DNA of 8,396 nucleotides, from NCBI GenBank assembly GCA_021604885.1, contig BQJV01000118.1:1-8396 (forward strand), in the 5' to 3' direction. The translations under genes and the position numbers were made by a program. Shown in pieces: positions 1 to 7,473 of this stretch; positions within the stretch are counted from its first letter, which is position 1, and every line of letters begins with the position of its first letter. The notes beneath the pieces were generated by a model, which ran no database searches, had not been told where the DNA came from, and saw only the letters and a program-made list of their open reading frames with translations. The stretch comes from Acidimicrobiales bacterium. GTDB lineage: Bacteria; Actinomycetota; Acidimicrobiia; Acidimicrobiales; Aldehydirespiratoraceae.

Positions 1-426
1 CACGACGGCGCCTGCGAGATAGACGGCCGGATTGCCGGAGAGGGCAAACCCGAGGAACCCGAAGAGCGCCGCCGGCTCGGCCAGCAGCACGCGGATGAAG
101 AACGCCCGTTGCGCCGTGCGTCGCACGTCGCCCGCCTTCATGCCGGCGATCGCGGGGAGCACGGCGCCGGCAACCGCCTGCGCCAGCACCCCGAGTGCGA
201 CGACGACCGCCGTCGTGAAGCGCCCGTCGATCCCACCGCCCGGCAACTCCGTGCTGACGAGGATCACGACGACGCCGATGAGCACGATCGCGGTCGTGAA
301 GGCGATCCACAGAGCCCGCATCACGAGCAACGCGGACCCGCCGTCCCGCACGAGTCGGGCACCCTTGACCGGCACCAGCGCAGCCCCGATTGCGGGGCGC
401 CAGCCGGGGTCGCGAGGGTCGGTCAC
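1..426 (-). CDS. Small multi-spanning membrane protein of unknown function (partial, C-terminus beyond the left edge)
   Basis: The minus-strand frame is open from a GTG at 426 to the window edge, giving 142 visible residues. I chose this GTG because its bases overlap the pncA stop as GTGA, the same 4-bp arrangement seen at the pncB-pncA junction. There is no strong ribosome binding site of its own, so translation is probably coupled to pncA. The first ~35 residues look soluble (TDPRDPGWRP near the start). Hydrophobic segments follow at about 38-58, 71-93 and 109-129, and another begins near 132. A basic loop (KAGDVRRTAQR, 97-107) lies between the second and third. An acidic residue, E117, sits inside the third segment in the motif LAEPAALFGFLGF, which loosely recalls the carboxylate helix of ATP synthase subunit c. 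That is a resemblance only. I do not recognise the family. Its place after the two NAD-salvage genes makes a role linked to nicotinate or nicotinamide possible but unproven. Confidence 0.75.
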   Translation of the reverse strand, partial: MTDPRDPGWRPAIGAALVPVKGARLVRDGGSALLVMRALWIAFTTAIVLIGVVVILVSTELPGGGIDGRFTTAVVVALGVLAQAVAGAVLPAIAGMKAGDVRRTAQRAFFIRVLLAEPAALFGFLGFALSGNPAVYLAGAVV

Positions 427-998
427 CGCAAGGAGATTCCGGCCGCCGTCAGCTCCTCGAGCGCGGCCTCCGTGGTGTTCGGGGCCACGCCGGCGCAATG
501 GTCGAGCAGGACCGCGGTGTCGAATCCGGCGGCCGCCGCGTCGAGCGCCGTCGCCCGCACGCAATGGTCGGTGGCGAGCCCGACGACGTCGACCGCGTCG
601 ATGTCACGGGCCCGCAACCAGTCGCCGAGCGACACGGACTCGTCGCCGGACGCTCCCCCGTCGAATCCGGTGTAGCTCGCGGTGTGTCGACCCTTGAGGA
701 ACACCTCGTCGACCGCGATCGCCAGGTCGGGGTGAAACGCCGCGCCGTCGGAGTCGGCGACGCAGTGCACCGGCCACGTGTCGACGAAGTCCGGACCCAC
801 GTCCGCGGCCGCGAAGTGGGGCCCGGGGTCGACATGCCAGTCCTTGGTGGCGACGACGACGTCATAGCGCGCCGCCCCGCGGTCGGTACCGACGAGGTCC
901 GTGATCGACCGGGCCACAGCGCCGCCACCGTCGACGGCGAGTGAACCGCCCTCGCAGAAATCGTTCTGCACGTCCACGACGATCAATGCTCGACTCAT
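423..998 (-). CDS. pncA: Nicotinamidase (PncA, isochorismatase-like fold)
   Basis: This 191-residue cytoplasmic amidase should hydrolyse nicotinamide to nicotinate and ammonia, the first step of the deamidating NAD salvage route. The N-terminus ALIVVDVQNDF carries the catalytic Asp (D9). The Lys of the triad is K102 in VFLKG, and the nucleophile is C146 in LATDHCV. The metal ligands known from mycobacterial PncA are matched by D53, H55 and H61 in KDWHVDPGPHF, with H78 in WPVHCV as the fourth candidate. Length matches the family (about 185-200). The ATG at 998 was chosen over an upstream in-frame extension because the protein begins exactly at the conserved start, its ATG overlaps the pncB stop (ATGA), and an AGGAAGG site lies 9 nt upstream. 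Its own stop overlaps the next gene's GTG. In mycobacteria PncA also activates pyrazinamide, which is family knowledge and was not tested here. Confidence 0.95.
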   Translation of the reverse strand: MSRALIVVDVQNDFCEGGSLAVDGGGAVARSITDLVGTDRGAARYDVVVATKDWHVDPGPHFAAADVGPDFVDTWPVHCVADSDGAAFHPDLAIAVDEVFLKGRHTASYTGFDGGASGDESVSLGDWLRARDIDAVDVVGLATDHCVRATALDAAAAGFDTAVLLDHCAGVAPNTTEAALEELTAAGISLR

Positions 999-2362
999 GC
1001 CGGCGTCCCTTCCTCTCGGGTGACTGCGGCGGACAACGGCTCTTCGACGCCTTCCCACACCGTGGGGATCGCGGGCGTCGTGGTGGGCCACGGCGTGCGG
1101 TCCTCGGGGCGCAAATGACTCCGCCGCTCGAAGCACCGGGCCCGTGCCTCACCGGGGTCGGTCAGGTCCGCCACGACTTCGCCGTCGCGCACCAACGGCA
1201 CCTGCGGCGACATCGAGTCGTCGGGAAGCTCGACCGGGAGCACCGACAGCACTTCGCTCCCGTACCGGCCGTCGAAGTCGAAGGTGCGGTGCACGTCCTT
1301 GCGGCCGCCCAGCGTGCGCTTGCCCGGCGACAGCTTGCCCACGGCACGCAGGGGTGACGCGGGATCGTCGTCGTCCGCGATCGACACGAGCTTGTAGACC
1401 ATCTGCGCGGTCGGGTGGCCGGAGCCGGTGACGAGACTGGTGCCGACCAGATAGGCGTCGATCGGCGCCGACGCAGATTCCAGCTCGGCGACCCTGAACT
1501 CGTCCAGATCACTGGACACGACGATGCGGCAGTCGGTGGCACCGAGCTCGTCGAGCAGGGCGCGGGCGGCGCGCGAGTCGGCGAGCAGCTCACCGGAATC
1601 GATCCGCACGCCGCCGATGTCCGGACCCACGGTGGCGACGGCTCGGCGGATGCCCTCCATGACGTCGAACGTGTCGACGAGATAGGTGCTCGCCACGCCG
1701 AGCGCATCACGCTGCGCCGCGAAGGCGGCCTCCTCGGTGGGGTGGGCGAGCACGAAGGCGTGGGCCGTGGTGCCGCCCGTGGGAATGCCATGACGGCGAC
1801 CGGCCTCGAGATTGGAGGTGGTGTCGAACCCGCCGACGTGCGACGCCCGTGCCGCGGCGACCGCCGACTCCGGATCGGTGCGCCGTGAACCCCCCTCGAT
1901 CAGCAAGCGCCCCCCGGCTGCGTCGGCCATGCGGGCTGCGGCGGAGGCGACGGCGCAGTCGTGGTTCAGGACGGAGAGCATCACGGTCTCGAGCACCACG
2001 CACTCGGCGAATGTGCCGGCAACGGTCAGCACCGGGCTGTACGGGAAGAAGAGCTCGCCCTCGGCGTAGCCGACGATGTCACCGCGGAATCGATAGGCCC
2101 GGAGCCAGTCGGTCATCGGGCCCTCGTCGACGACGCCGGCTGCCACGAGATGGGCGATCGTGTCGTCGTCGAAGCGGAACCGTCCGACCGCATCGAGCAG
2201 CCGGTCGATGCCGCCGACGACGCCGTACGCGCGACCCGCCGGAAGGCGACGGGCGAACACCTCGAACACCGACCGTCGCTCGGCCACGCCGCTGCGCAGC
2301 GCCGAGGCGACCATCGTCAGCTCGTAGTGATCGGTGAGCAGCGCGCTCGTGGGGCGGTCCAT
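995..2362 (-). CDS. pncB: Nicotinate phosphoribosyltransferase (PncB)
   Basis: This 455-residue cytoplasmic enzyme should couple nicotinate with PRPP, with ATP hydrolysis, to give nicotinate mononucleotide (Preiss-Handler pathway). The N-terminus TSALLTDHYELTM (5-17) is the classic NAPRTase opening. The FEVFARRLPAGRAYGVVGG stretch (33-51) follows. Active-site motifs include EGGSRRTDPESAV (156-168), GTTAHAFV with H201 as the candidate phosphorylated His, GVRIDSGEL (251-259), SSDLDEF (283-289) and the phosphate-binding VGTSLVTG (306-313). K324 in VYKLV is also typical. The length is normal for the bacterial family. The ATG at 2362 puts the conserved motif eight residues in, and no plausible earlier start was seen. 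It is the first gene of a pncB-pncA-membrane protein operon, and its TGA overlaps the pncA ATG. Nothing looks truncated or unusual. Confidence 0.96.
   Translation of the reverse strand: MDRPTSALLTDHYELTMVASALRSGVAERRSVFEVFARRLPAGRAYGVVGGIDRLLDAVGRFRFDDDTIAHLVAAGVVDEGPMTDWLRAYRFRGDIVGYAEGELFFPYSPVLTVAGTFAECVVLETVMLSVLNHDCAVASAAARMADAAGGRLLIEGGSRRTDPESAVAAARASHVGGFDTTSNLEAGRRHGIPTGGTTAHAFVLAHPTEEAAFAAQRDALGVASTYLVDTFDVMEGIRRAVATVGPDIGGVRIDSGELLADSRAARALLDELGATDCRIVVSSDLDEFRVAELESASAPIDAYLVGTSLVTGSGHPTAQMVYKLVSIADDDDPASPLRAVGKLSPGKRTLGGRKDVHRTFDFDGRYGSEVLSVLPVELPDDSMSPQVPLVRDGEVVADLTDPGEARARCFERRSHLRPEDRTPWPTTTPAIPTVWEGVEEPLSAAVTREEGTPA
1008..1014 (-). promoter_or_regulatory. Ribosome binding site for pncA, inside the pncB 3' end
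   Basis: The minus strand reads AGGAAGG here, 9 nt before the pncA ATG at 998 and within the last codons of pncB. It supports the short start at 998 rather than the 46-codon-longer reading frame. Together with the ATGA overlap it suggests that pncA is translated by reinitiation plus its own site. Confidence 0.65.
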
Positions 2363-2371
2363 GTAGGGACA

Positions 2372-2399
2372 ACGCTAGCGGGACGGGCCCACCGGTCAC
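2372..2399 (-). promoter_or_regulatory. Possible promoter for the pncB operon, near-leaderless
   Basis: In the 54-bp gap between the hydrolase stop and pncB, the minus strand has TAGCGT (2372-2377, a TANNNT -10 form). A weak -35 candidate, GTGACC (2394-2399), lies 16 bp further upstream. Only 9 nt separate the -10 box from the pncB ATG, and no Shine-Dalgarno is visible, so the mRNA would have almost no leader. The alternative is readthrough from the upstream hydrolase gene, since no hairpin followed by a T-run is seen in the gap. Confidence 0.35.
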
Positions 2400-2416
2400 G
2401 AGGCGGTCGCCGGGGG

Positions 2417-5400
2417 TCAGCCCGTCTTCGCGAAGAGCCAGTCGAGGGCCAGATCGGCGAACTCGGGGCGGAACAACGGGATGTGCCCGCCGTCCGCGAT
2501 TGTCCAAAGTTCGACCGATGTTCCGGGTGCGCATCCTTCCTCGTGGAATTGCACGGTCGTCTCCGCGTCGGGCACAGCGTTGACGAGGTCGAGATTCGCG
2601 CCGGTTCCGGTGACGGCCAGGTCGCAGCCGAGGAACTCACCGTGGCGGGCGAACATGTCGGGCGCGCTCGGGAAGAACGGACCGCCGTCGTACTCGATGG
2701 TCGTGTCGGCGTCACCATGGATCTGCAGGACACTCACCGGTTCGGACTGCGGGGCGCAATCGACCGCGTCGAGGAAGCTCGACCCGGCCAGGGACGCGAT
2801 GGCGGTGACGATCTGGGAGCGCTCACAGGCCATCGTGTAGCTCATGAACCCGCCGTTCGAGTGGCCGAAGAGGTAGACCCGCTCGTCATCCACGTTGAAC
2901 GTCGCCTTGGCCTCGTCGATGAGCTCGGTGAGGTAGCCGACATCATCGACGCCGCCGCCACAACACGACGCCCCCGTGGACCAGAAGCGGTCGCCGTTCG
3001 CGTTCACGGTGCCATCGGGATGCACGAGGATGAAGTCGCGCTCGTCCACCTGCTGGGTGATACCGAGGTAGGCGGATTGGATCGCGCCGAAGGCACCGAA
3101 CCCGTGGAGCACCACGACGAGCGGGTACTCCCGCGTCGGGTCGTAGTCCGTCGGCACGACGAACTCCGAGGGGCGCTCATCGTGCAGCGTCTCGGGAAGC
3201 GGGCACAGCGACAGCGGACAGAAGTCGGCGTCCACGATCACGTTCTCGATGGCCGGCGCGGCACGGCACGGCTGGCCCCGCAGCGAGTCGCACTCGGGCA
3301 AGGGCGTGGGCGGCACGAGCCCCTTGACCACGGGGAACGCCACCGAGGACTGATGGCCTTCGCCGGTGCCGATGACATGGGTGGCCTCGGCGCCGGGGCC
3401 GTCGAGCTCGAACTCCCAGCGGGCGGTGTCGCCGCCGGGGGTGTTGACCGTGAGCCGGATCGACGAGCCGGCGCGGAACGCGTGGGCAAACGCCGGGATC
3501 TGGATGCGCCCGAAGGACCACACGCCCGGTGTGAGCGGGACGATGTTCTCCTCGCGGCCGTACTGCACCGGCTTGAGCTCGGTCGAACTGCTGTCCTCGC
3601 GGCGGTACCGCCACTCGAGTTGGCCGACCTGGACGCGCACTTCCTCGCCATCGGGACGGATCTCGGTGAGGAGGACCTCGAGTTCGGCGTTGTCACTGTC
3701 GGACCAGATCCAGAGGTCGACCGACGCCGTGCCGGCCATCACCAGGTCATGCTCGAGGGGCGCGGTCTGGAACCGTGCGTTCTCGCCCGTCGGCTGCGGT
3801 GTCCACTCGACCACCGGGTTCGACCAGATGTCGCCGCCCACCCACCAACGGGTCTGGCTGACGGCCGGGTTCGGATGGATGGCGACGCCGGTGTCGGGGG
3901 CGTCCGCGCCCTTGTCGACGAGCGCGCCCTCGGCGAGGAAGTCGAGCCGGTACGCCTCGGTGCCGGTCGGCGGCCACTGCGTGGTCTCGTGTTCCCACGC
4001 GGCGATCGGGAGATACGGGTCTCCGCCCGCACCGTTCTCCATGAGGATGCGGATCTCCGGTTCCGATTCCCAGATCGCCTTGGCCTCGGCATGCGTCCCG
4101 ACGCCGTCGAAGCGATTGTCGGGCAGCGGCACCGCACCGCCGAAGATGCCCGCGGTGAAGATCGGGGTCACGAGGCTCAGCGCCGGATCGTTCGCCGGCA
4201 CCTCCTTCGAGACGTAGATGTCGAGGAAGGCAGCCCACTCGATGAGGATCTGGGGGCTGAACCCGTCGGCGTGCAGCCCGTTGTAGATGATCTGCTTGAT
4301 GGACTCGGCCGATTCGAACGTGCCGAGGAGATCCCCGAAGCTCGGTCCGGTCTGCTCGTCCTGGAACCCCGAGGTCAGCAACACGGCGGCCTCGATGTCG
4401 GGGGCGAAGCGACGGATGTCCAGCGGACCAGCGATCTCGTCGGTGTAGTACGGGTTGGCCCGCGCCTTCTCGGTCGCGTCGACGTTCTGGAGACGGAGCT
4501 GCTGGTTGTCGTCACACTCGGTGTCGCCCTCGTCGATCGCCCGCCGCACCCAGCCGGTGCCGTAGGGCTCGGCGTTGCGGAGCACCTGGTCCGCCCACGA
4601 GGTGGCGAAGCCGGTGTTGAGCATCCCGCCGGGCGAGAGGATCCCCGTGCCTGTGTCGCCGTAGACGCTCAGCGGCGTGATGGCGGCGAGGCTCGGCGGG
4701 TTGGACTGCGCCACGAAGAGCTGCGAGATGCCGGGGTACGACAGGCCGACCATGCCGACCTCGTTGTCCTGCACCCACGGCTGCGCGGCGACCGCCTCGA
4801 TCACGTCATAGCCGTCGAGGACCTGCATCGTCTCGAAGAAGTCGTAGGCACCGCCCGAACAGCCGGTGCCGCGCACGTTGACGCCGACGGTGGCGTAGCC
4901 GAACAGCCCGGCGAGCTGGGATCCGGGCTGGGCCGGCGCCTTGCAGAGGGTCGGAAGGGTGCCGCAGAAGGCGGAGGCATCGAGGCCGCCGAGCCCGGAG
5001 TACGGATCGGACGGGTTGTAGCCGGAGTACTCGATGACGGTCGGATACGGCCCGTCCTCCACCGGCCCCGGAAGCACGACATACGCCGAGAGCGTCGTGC
5101 CGTCACGGGTCTCGATGTAGGTGAACCCCTCATCGATCGTCTGACCGTCGTAGAACGCCTGATCCGGAGCGGAGTCGGCGGTGGCGCCGACCTCGAAACT
5201 CCATGCGACCGTGCCGCCCGTGGCTGCCAGATACGTCCCGGGCACGAGGTCGCGGAACAGGGCACTGCCCTGATCGTCGATCACGGAGGACCCCGCGAGG
5301 TCGAGGCCGGTGATCGTGCCACCGTCGGTCAGCCACCGTGCGAGCACGACGGCGTCACCCGCGGTGGCGTCGGTGATGAAGGCCTGCTCGAGGCCACCGC

Positions 5401-5530
5401 GCACATCGAAGTTCGGTGCCTGTAGCCAGGGGTCAGGGGCCCCGGCCGCCGCATCGTCGTTCTCCACGACCGGAAGGGTCGCGAGCATCGCCGCGACAAG
5501 GAACACACCAAAAAACCACCGTCCACGCAT
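2417..5530 (-). CDS. Secreted double hydrolase: CocE/S15-type domain fused to a PHB-depolymerase/feruloyl-esterase-like domain
   Basis: This 1037-residue exported protein has a signal peptide (basic MRGRW, hydrophobic core about 6-22, Ala-rich region 27-31). Residues ~37-115 look like a small beta domain. Residues ~130-430 form a CocE / X-Pro dipeptidyl-peptidase S15 hydrolase: nucleophile S264 in GLSYPG, D391 in TSGFQDEQ, H420 in NGLHADGF, and Y168 as a likely oxyanion residue. Residues ~560-735 fit the X-Pro C-terminal jelly roll. After a Cys-containing linker, residues ~785-1037 form a second hydrolase: HGFG at 809-812, CCGGGVDDVGYL (856-867) typical of LpqC-like esterases, S891 in GHSNGG, D942 in HGDAD, and H1016 in GGH. 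Both triads look complete. Substrate is unknown: esters, polyesters or acyl-amides are possible, and S15-type peptidase activity cannot be assumed. The ATG at 5530 gives a compact signal peptide. In-frame GTGs at 5554 and 5557 would add 8-9 residues. No strong ribosome site is present. Confidence 0.9.
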   Translation of the reverse strand: MRGRWFFGVFLVAAMLATLPVVENDDAAAGAPDPWLQAPNFDVRGGLEQAFITDATAGDAVVLARWLTDGGTITGLDLAGSSVIDDQGSALFRDLVPGTYLAATGGTVAWSFEVGATADSAPDQAFYDGQTIDEGFTYIETRDGTTLSAYVVLPGPVEDGPYPTVIEYSGYNPSDPYSGLGGLDASAFCGTLPTLCKAPAQPGSQLAGLFGYATVGVNVRGTGCSGGAYDFFETMQVLDGYDVIEAVAAQPWVQDNEVGMVGLSYPGISQLFVAQSNPPSLAAITPLSVYGDTGTGILSPGGMLNTGFATSWADQVLRNAEPYGTGWVRRAIDEGDTECDDNQQLRLQNVDATEKARANPYYTDEIAGPLDIRRFAPDIEAAVLLTSGFQDEQTGPSFGDLLGTFESAESIKQIIYNGLHADGFSPQILIEWAAFLDIYVSKEVPANDPALSLVTPIFTAGIFGGAVPLPDNRFDGVGTHAEAKAIWESEPEIRILMENGAGGDPYLPIAAWEHETTQWPPTGTEAYRLDFLAEGALVDKGADAPDTGVAIHPNPAVSQTRWWVGGDIWSNPVVEWTPQPTGENARFQTAPLEHDLVMAGTASVDLWIWSDSDNAELEVLLTEIRPDGEEVRVQVGQLEWRYRREDSSSTELKPVQYGREENIVPLTPGVWSFGRIQIPAFAHAFRAGSSIRLTVNTPGGDTARWEFELDGPGAEATHVIGTGEGHQSSVAFPVVKGLVPPTPLPECDSLRGQPCRAAPAIENVIVDADFCPLSLCPLPETLHDERPSEFVVPTDYDPTREYPLVVVLHGFGAFGAIQSAYLGITQQVDERDFILVHPDGTVNANGDRFWSTGASCCGGGVDDVGYLTELIDEAKATFNVDDERVYLFGHSNGGFMSYTMACERSQIVTAIASLAGSSFLDAVDCAPQSEPVSVLQIHGDADTTIEYDGGPFFPSAPDMFARHGEFLGCDLAVTGTGANLDLVNAVPDAETTVQFHEEGCAPGTSVELWTIADGGHIPLFRPEFADLALDWLFAKTG

Positions 5531-5531
5531 C

Positions 5532-5547
5532 CTGATACCACTATCAG
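5532..5547. promoter_or_regulatory. Perfect inverted repeat next to the hydrolase start, candidate operator
   Basis: The sequence is CTGATA-ccac-TATCAG, with two perfect 6-bp arms and a 4-bp spacer, ending one base before the hydrolase ATG at 5530. It is AT-richer than its surroundings and overlaps the GATAGT box proposed as a -10 for that gene. A dimeric repressor could bind here. A short RNA hairpin is possible only if transcription starts upstream of it. It could also arise by chance. Confidence 0.35.
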
Positions 5548-5567
5548 TGACCACCACCGGCCGTCGA
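5540..5567 (-). promoter_or_regulatory. Possible promoter for the secreted double hydrolase
   Basis: The minus strand has GATAGT at 5540-5545, four of six matches to TATAAT. TCGACG at 5562-5567 shares four of six positions with TTGACA and sits 16 bp away. The -10 box ends 9 nt before the ATG at 5530, the same distance as proposed for pncB, suggesting a near-leaderless transcript. If this is right, the alternative GTG starts at 5554 and 5557 would lie upstream of the transcript. The match is weak. Confidence 0.3.
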
Positions 5568-5595
5568 AACGAAACGCGGTCTCAGACCCGGCTCG

Positions 5596-5601
5596 TAGGC
5601 T
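5596..5601 (+). promoter_or_regulatory. Possible -10 box for the ABC transporter gene, leaderless start
   Basis: TAGGCT (TANNNT form) lies 6 nt before the ATG at 5608. No Shine-Dalgarno-like purine run is seen before that ATG. This spacing is typical of leaderless actinobacterial transcripts that begin at the A of the start codon. No convincing -35 was found 16-18 bp upstream, which is common for this promoter class. Confidence 0.35.
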
Positions 5602-5607
5602 CGCCCG

Positions 5608-7473
5608 ATGACCGGACCGAGCCCGTTTCAGATCATGCACTCGATGTCCGCCGACCGTTCGGGTGTCGCCGACGCCTCCATCAACCGCGAGACCCGGCGT
5701 CGCGTCTACGGGTTCGCGCAGCCCTACCGCCGCCACATCGTGCTGTTCGTGACGACGATCGTCGTGGCCACGTTCCTCGGGTTGCTCCCGCCGCTGCTGA
5801 TCCGGAAGGTGTTCGACGTCGCGATCGTCGACGACAACGGGTCCTACCTCAACACGCTGTTCATCATCATGGTGATCGCCGCCGTCGGCGAGGCGGCGCT
5901 GTCCCTTGTGGAGCGCTGGCTCTCGTCGCGTATCGGCGAAGGATTGATCTTCGATCTCCGCGTCCGGCTCTTCGACCACGTCCAGCGCATGCCGCTCGCG
6001 TTCTTCACCCGCACCCAGACCGGCACGCTCATCAGCCGACTCAACAATGATGTGATCGGGGCACAACGGGCGTTCACGGGCACGCTGGGCACGGTCGTCG
6101 GCAACGTCATCACCCTCGGCGGCACGCTCATCGCGATGCTGATCCTCGAGTGGCGGCTCACGCTGATCGCGATCGTGATCCTGCCGGTGTTCGTCCTCCC
6201 GGCGCGACGCGTCGGCTCGAACCTGCAGGCCATCACCCGCGAGGGCATGAACGTCAATGCCTCGATGAACAACACCATGACTGAGCGGTTCAATGTCGCC
6301 GGCGCCCTGCTCGTGAAGCTCTTCGGTCGCCACGACGCCGAGGCGAACGACTTCGGCGAGCGGGCCGGGCGGGTCCGCGACATCGGTGTGCGCAGCGCCA
6401 TGTACAGCCGGGTCTTCGTCGTCGCGCTCACGCTCGTCGGCGCGATCGGCACCGCGATCGTCTACTGGCTGGGCGGACATCTGGTGATCGACCGCGACAT
6501 CACGGCGGGCACCCTCGTCGCCCTCGGCCTCTACACGGTGCGGATCTACATGCCGCTCACGAGCCTGTCGAACGCGCGGGTCGACATCATGACGGCGTTC
6601 GTCTCGTTCGAGCGGGTGTTCGAGGTGCTCGACGCGCCGAACGCCATCACCGACGCTCCCGACGCCGAGCCGTTGGAGGATCCACGTGGCGCGGTCCGTT
6701 TCGACGGGGTCACGTTCCGCTACCCGGACCCGGCGGAGGGCACCCCCGAGTCGCTCGGCGGCAACGAGTCCACGGCATCGCTCGACAACGTGCTGCGCGA
6801 CATCGACCTCACCATCGAGCCCGGTCAGATGGTTGCGATCGTCGGGCCGTCCGGTGCCGGCAAGACCACCCTCACCTCGCTCGTGCCCCGCCTCTACGAC
6901 GTCACCGAGGGCGCGATCCTGGTCGACGGTCACGACGTCCGCTCGGTCACCCAGGACTCGCTGCGGCGAGCGATCGGCGTGGTCAGCCAGGACCCGCACC
7001 TCTTCCACGACACCGTGCTCGCCAACCTCCGCTACGCCCGTCCCGATGCGACGGACGACGAGATCCGCGCCGCGTGCACCGCGGCTCGGATCCACGAGGT
7101 CATCGACGCGCTCCCGGAGAGCTACGACACCGTTGTCGGCGAGCGTGGCTACCGGCTGTCGGGCGGCGAGAAGCAGCGGCTGGCGATCGCCCGCATGCTC
7201 CTGAAGGACCCGGCCGTGGTTGTGCTCGACGAGGCGACGAGCCATCTCGACAGCGAGAACGAGTCGCACGTGCAGGAGGCGCTCGCCCACGCGTTGCAGG
7301 GGCGGACGTCGCTGGTGATCGCCCATCGCCTCTCGACCATCACCGATGCAGATGTGATCGTCGTGCTCGACGACGGGCGGATCGTCGAGAAGGGCACCCA
7401 CGACGAACTCCGCCACGGCGGGGGTCTCTACGAGGAGCTCTACGAGACGCTCGTGCGCGCCGAGCGGGGCTGA
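5608..7473 (+). CDS. ABC exporter half-transporter, fused membrane and ATPase domains
   Basis: This 621-residue type IV (MsbA-like) ABC exporter is expected to act as a homodimer, or a heterodimer with a partner elsewhere, in the cytoplasmic membrane. After a ~40-residue hydrophilic start, hydrophobic segments lie at about 44-63, 81-100, 158-180, 184-199, 268-290 and 300-320, giving the usual six helices. The ATPase domain (~360-621) is complete: A-loop Y372, Walker A GPSGAGKT (413-420), Q-loop Q461, signature LSGGE (517-521), Walker B VVVLDE with catalytic E542, D-loop SHLD (545-548) and H-loop H573. About 20 extra polar residues (376-392) lie between the A-loop and the next strand. No sequence feature reveals the substrate, and no second ABC gene is nearby. 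It is divergent from the hydrolase gene across a 77-bp gap, and its 3' end overlaps a convergent small gene by 34 bp. Confidence 0.93.
   Translation: MTGPSPFQIMHSMSADRSGVADASINRETRRRVYGFAQPYRRHIVLFVTTIVVATFLGLLPPLLIRKVFDVAIVDDNGSYLNTLFIIMVIAAVGEAALSLVERWLSSRIGEGLIFDLRVRLFDHVQRMPLAFFTRTQTGTLISRLNNDVIGAQRAFTGTLGTVVGNVITLGGTLIAMLILEWRLTLIAIVILPVFVLPARRVGSNLQAITREGMNVNASMNNTMTERFNVAGALLVKLFGRHDAEANDFGERAGRVRDIGVRSAMYSRVFVVALTLVGAIGTAIVYWLGGHLVIDRDITAGTLVALGLYTVRIYMPLTSLSNARVDIMTAFVSFERVFEVLDAPNAITDAPDAEPLEDPRGAVRFDGVTFRYPDPAEGTPESLGGNESTASLDNVLRDIDLTIEPGQMVAIVGPSGAGKTTLTSLVPRLYDVTEGAILVDGHDVRSVTQDSLRRAIGVVSQDPHLFHDTVLANLRYARPDATDDEIRAACTAARIHEVIDALPESYDTVVGERGYRLSGGEKQRLAIARMLLKDPAVVVLDEATSHLDSENESHVQEALAHALQGRTSLVIAHRLSTITDADVIVVLDDGRIVEKGTHDELRHGGGLYEELYETLVRAERG

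Noticed and set aside
32..697. Plus-strand open frames opposite the membrane protein and pncA
   Set aside because: The translations are Arg/Pro/Ser-rich and low in complexity, while the minus strand encodes membrane helices and a full nicotinamidase.
2363..2416. Possible terminator between the hydrolase gene and pncB
   Set aside because: The gap contains short GC palindromes (GGGCCC, ACCGGT) but no stem-loop followed by a T-run on the minus strand, so an intrinsic terminator is not supported.
1961..5425. A 1154-codon open frame on the plus strand, antisense to the double hydrolase and the 5' part of pncB
   Set aside because: Its product is Arg/Asp/Gly/Val/His-rich without domains or a signal, and it lies opposite two genes with intact catalytic motifs. 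Long antisense frames are expected in GC-rich DNA because of codon bias at third positions.
2417..5530. The double hydrolase as an assembly artefact or two frameshifted genes
   Set aside because: A single uninterrupted frame crosses the linker, and both domains are complete on either side. I see no sign of a broken stop or start at the boundary, though read data would be needed to exclude an error.
5329..7416. A 695-codon open frame on the minus strand, antisense to the ABC transporter
   Set aside because: Its composition is rich in Arg, Asp, Glu and His, with no recognisable motif. The plus-strand frame has every ABC exporter motif, so this is a shadow frame.
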